The position numbers and the translations under genes are program-made. Below, one piece after another: positions 3,665-5,320 of a DNA stretch of 5,320 bases. The notes beneath the pieces are model-generated. The model made no database searches. It was not told the DNA's origin and saw only the letters and a list, made by a program, of their open reading frames with translations. Within the stretch, counting starts at the first letter, position 1. Every line of letters starts with the position of its first letter. The stretch is from the NCBI GenBank assembly GCA_934630985.1, contig CAKTXO010000113.1, positions 1 to 5,320 of the forward strand. Reading direction: 5' to 3'. The stretch comes from an uncultured Oscillospiraceae bacterium (lineage in GTDB: Bacteria > Bacillota > Clostridia > Oscillospirales > Oscillospiraceae).

Positions 3665-4978
3665 TCAAAGACACGAATTGATATTGGCGGTAATATCCCG
3701 GATGTTGTTCTGGACGGTGGTATCTCCGTTTTTCAGAGCCACCTCGACTTTGCGGATGGCGTAGAGCACGGTGGAGTGATCCCGGCCGAATTCCTTGCCG
3801 ATTTCGGGAAGACTCAGATTGGTCAGCTTCCGGATGAGATACATGGCCGTCTGCCGAGCCTCGGCGGTACCCTTGTTCTTCTGGGTGCCCCGAAGGACGG
3901 ACTCGTCCACATTGTAGAACTTGCACACCTGGGTGACGATGAGCCCCGGGGTGGGCAGGGCGTTGCCCTCGCTCTTGAACATGTCGTCAATGGCTCGGGA
4001 AATATTGGGAAGATCCAGGGGCATATTGTTCAGATCCCGATAGGCCAGAATCTTCTTCACCGTGCCCTCAATCTGCCGGACGTTGGAGGTAATGTTCACG
4101 GCGATGTAGTTGCACACGTCGTCGTCCAGGGTCAGCCCCAGCTGCTTGGCCTTGTTTTGGAGAATGGCCATTCGGGTCTCATAGTCCGGCGGATTGATGT
4201 CCGCGGTCAGACCCCAAAGAAACCGACTGCGCAGCCGCTCTTCCAGGGTAAGCATATCGTCTGGCTTCCGATCGGAGGTCAGGACGATCTGCTTGTGCTC
4301 CTCATAGAGCTTATTGAAGGTATGGAAAAATTCCTCCTGGGTGGATTCCTTGCCGGCGATGAACTGAATATCATCCACCAGGAACAGATCCGCCTCCCGG
4401 TATTTATTACGGAATTCGATGTTCCGGCCGCTTTTGATGGCGTCGATCAATTCGTTGGTGAACTGATCGCCTTTGATGTAGACGATGTTGGCGTCCGGAT
4501 GTTCCTTGCGGATGCCGTTGGCGATGGCGTAGAGAAGATGGGTCTTACCCACGCCGGGAGGGCCGTAGATAAACAGGGGATTGTAAACCTGCCCCGGGGT
4601 CTTGGAAACGGCGATGGCGGCGGAGTAGGCAAACCGGTTGGAGGGGCCTACCACAAAATTGTCGAAGGTAAACTGGGGATTAAAGTCCATGACCGTAGGG
4701 GACTTGCCCTTCTGTTTTCTGGCGTTCAGCTCCTCGTCGCCGTAGACAATGAGCTTCGCGTCGGAATTGAAAATCTCCTTCAGAGCGTCCTGAATCAGAT
4801 CGGTGCACCGGCGGCGAATGATCTCCCGACGGAAATCCGAGGGGGAATAGAGAATCAGGTTGTTTTCGTTCAGCTCCACGACCTCGGCATCGTCCAGCCA
4901 GGCAGAGATGGTCACAGCCCCCAGGCGCTCCTCAATATAGCTGAGAACCTTTGCCCAGACATAGGCGGATGAATACAT
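3665..4978 (-). CDS. dnaA: Chromosomal replication initiator protein DnaA
   Basis: This gene encodes a 437-residue DnaA, the AAA+ ATPase that binds DnaA boxes at oriC, opens the duplex and directs helicase loading. Domain I covers about residues 1-75. The linker domain II is very short (about 78-98). The AAA+ domain III starts near FNPQFTFDNFVVG (99-111), with Walker A GPPGVGKT (139-146), Walker B LFLVDD (198-203), a sensor I region around 231-238, the arginine-finger segment RLRSRF (248-253) and sensor II NVRQIEG (299-305). DNA-binding domain IV has the signature GRDHSTVLYAIRKVE (398-412). Most DnaA proteins read FGGRDH here; this one has a single G. AAAGGAG at 4986-4992, 7 bases before the ATG, fixes the start. 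The length is normal. A promoter is proposed at 5117-5145. The gene is intact and separated from dnaN by the origin and a repeat array. Confidence 0.99.
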   Translation of the reverse strand: MYSSAYVWAKVLSYIEERLGAVTISAWLDDAEVVELNENNLILYSPSDFRREIIRRRCTDLIQDALKEIFNSDAKLIVYGDEELNARKQKGKSPTVMDFNPQFTFDNFVVGPSNRFAYSAAIAVSKTPGQVYNPLFIYGPPGVGKTHLLYAIANGIRKEHPDANIVYIKGDQFTNELIDAIKSGRNIEFRNKYREADLFLVDDIQFIAGKESTQEEFFHTFNKLYEEHKQIVLTSDRKPDDMLTLEERLRSRFLWGLTADINPPDYETRMAILQNKAKQLGLTLDDDVCNYIAVNITSNVRQIEGTVKKILAYRDLNNMPLDLPNISRAIDDMFKSEGNALPTPGLIVTQVCKFYNVDESVLRGTQKNKGTAEARQTAMYLIRKLTNLSLPEIGKEFGRDHSTVLYAIRKVEVALKNGDTTVQNNIRDITANINSCL

Positions 4979-4985
4979 AGTCCGG

Positions 4986-4992
4986 CTCCTTT
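4986..4992 (-). promoter_or_regulatory. dnaA ribosome binding site
   Basis: AAAGGAG on the minus strand lies 7 bases before the dnaA ATG, a strong and well-spaced site. Confidence 0.85.
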
Positions 4993-5066
4993 CCTTTTAT
5001 TTATGAGGCAATACCGCGCAAAGAGAATTCTTCCTCCCGGCGCGACAAATGCCTTTGCTTGTCAAA

Positions 5067-5098
5067 CCCGGAAATGAGCGCTCACACCACATTCCGGG
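5067..5098 (-). promoter_or_regulatory. Hairpin in the dnaA leader
   Basis: CCCGGAA (5067-5073) and TTCCGGG (5092-5098) form a perfect 7-bp stem, extendable by TG/CA if A5074 is bulged. The loop holds a 10-bp palindrome, TGAGCGCTCA (5075-5084), that can form its own alternative pairing. If the promoter at 5117-5145 is used, this lies in the 5' leader of the dnaA mRNA. Only three T follow on the minus strand, so it is not a typical terminator. A protein operator is equally possible. Confidence 0.5.
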
Positions 5099-5116
5099 CA
5101 CAATCTTTCAACCTAA

Positions 5117-5145
5117 ATTTTATCACATTTCACCAGAAAACACAA
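5117..5145 (-). promoter_or_regulatory. Likely dnaA promoter (TTGTGT-17-TAAAAT)
   Basis: On the minus strand the -35 TTGTGT (5140-5145) and -10 TAAAAT (5117-5122) are separated by exactly 17 bp (5123-5139). The -10 has one mismatch to TATAAT and the -35 keeps the TTG. Transcription would start near 5110 and give a leader of about 130 bases containing the hairpin at 5067-5098 and the dnaA ribosome binding site. Confidence 0.6.
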
Positions 5146-5295
5146 GGAGTTTTTAGGGAAAATTAAGGGAAGAACCCTACGAATTGCCGAAGAATGGGAA
5201 GATAAATGGAGAACATTTGTATTTGCCTGAAAGATGGGTGGACATACCCCCCAGATTGGAAAAATTTTGGCCCTTCTTTTTCGTCAAATTGCGTC

Positions 5296-5320
5296 TTGAC
5301 CGGAAAAATAACCTATGTTA
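5296..5320 (+). promoter_or_regulatory. Truncated divergent promoter at the right edge
   Basis: TTGACC (5296-5301) matches the -35 consensus at five of six bases. A 17-bp spacer puts the -10 at 5319, where the window ends with TA, the first two bases of TATAAT. It points away from dnaA. In many Firmicutes rpmH lies divergently next to dnaA, so it may drive rpmH; that gene is not in the window. Confidence 0.35.

Larger units (their letters stand above)
4979..5320. other. Intergenic region upstream of dnaA
   Basis: No gene is visible in these 342 bases. They hold the dnaA ribosome binding site, a leader hairpin, one likely minus-strand promoter and a possible truncated plus-strand promoter at the edge. 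The part beyond 5100 is AT-rich. No good DnaA box was found, so there is no sign of a second origin half upstream of dnaA. Confidence 0.6.

Noticed and set aside
3776..4972. Long plus-strand reading frame (398 codons) opposite dnaA
   Set aside because: It mirrors dnaA in another frame. dnaA has full domain motifs and a ribosome binding site, while the antisense product has no recognisable fold and arises from GC-rich third positions.
5060..5065. TTGACA as the -35 of a dnaA promoter
   Set aside because: The hexamer is perfect, but the bases 16-18 bp downstream are GC-rich with no -10-like sequence.
5237..5245. DnaA box upstream of dnaA (GGTGGACAT)
   Set aside because: It has three mismatches to the consensus and no neighbouring boxes.

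Overview
The window holds the replication-initiation locus of a bacterial chromosome, read from the reverse side: dnaA, dnaN, a small S4-domain gene (yaaA) and recF all lie on the minus strand, in the dnaA-dnaN-yaaA-recF order typical of Firmicutes. AGGAG-type ribosome binding sites, moderately GC-rich coding sequence, protein character and the style of the intergenic repeats suggest an anaerobic Clostridia member, probably of the Oscillospirales (Ruminococcaceae/Oscillospiraceae). That placement is inference; no similarity search was possible.

Layout from right to left, the direction of transcription. Positions 4979-5320 are the dnaA leader and promoter region. They carry a good minus-strand sigma-A-type promoter, a leader hairpin and, at the right edge, what looks like the -35 half of a divergent promoter. 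dnaA occupies 3665-4978. A 656-bp dnaA-dnaN spacer (3009-3664) has two halves. The dnaN-proximal half is the likely oriC: a cluster of DnaA boxes (3096-3251) beside an AT-rich stretch containing a run resembling a DnaA-trio. The dnaA-proximal half (3278-3609) is an array of palindromic repeats. dnaN (1899-3008), yaaA (1639-1884) and recF (542-1642) follow as a tight set: 14 bp between dnaN and yaaA, and a 4-bp ATGA overlap between yaaA and recF. From 1 to 541 there is no convincing gene; 67-510 is a second repeat array of the same kind.

The genes form one functional unit. DnaA binds oriC and opens it, DnaN is the sliding clamp of the replicase, RecF acts in gap repair and fork maintenance, and YaaA is a small predicted RNA-binding protein that travels with them.

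The most unusual content is the pair of repeat arrays. Each begins with TGTCATTGCGA and ends with its inverse TCGCAATGACA. Each is built from modular hairpin families in the same order: a short inverted repeat, a double hairpin with GGCTCCC, double hairpins with CACCTTCCC, then a long hairpin element. The long element has a 96-bp core that is 95/96 identical between the two arrays. There is no transposase. They look like non-autonomous, structure-conserving, probably mobile or recombining composite repeats, one of which sits directly beside the DnaA boxes. No convincing rho-independent terminator, tRNA, rRNA or CRISPR array was found.
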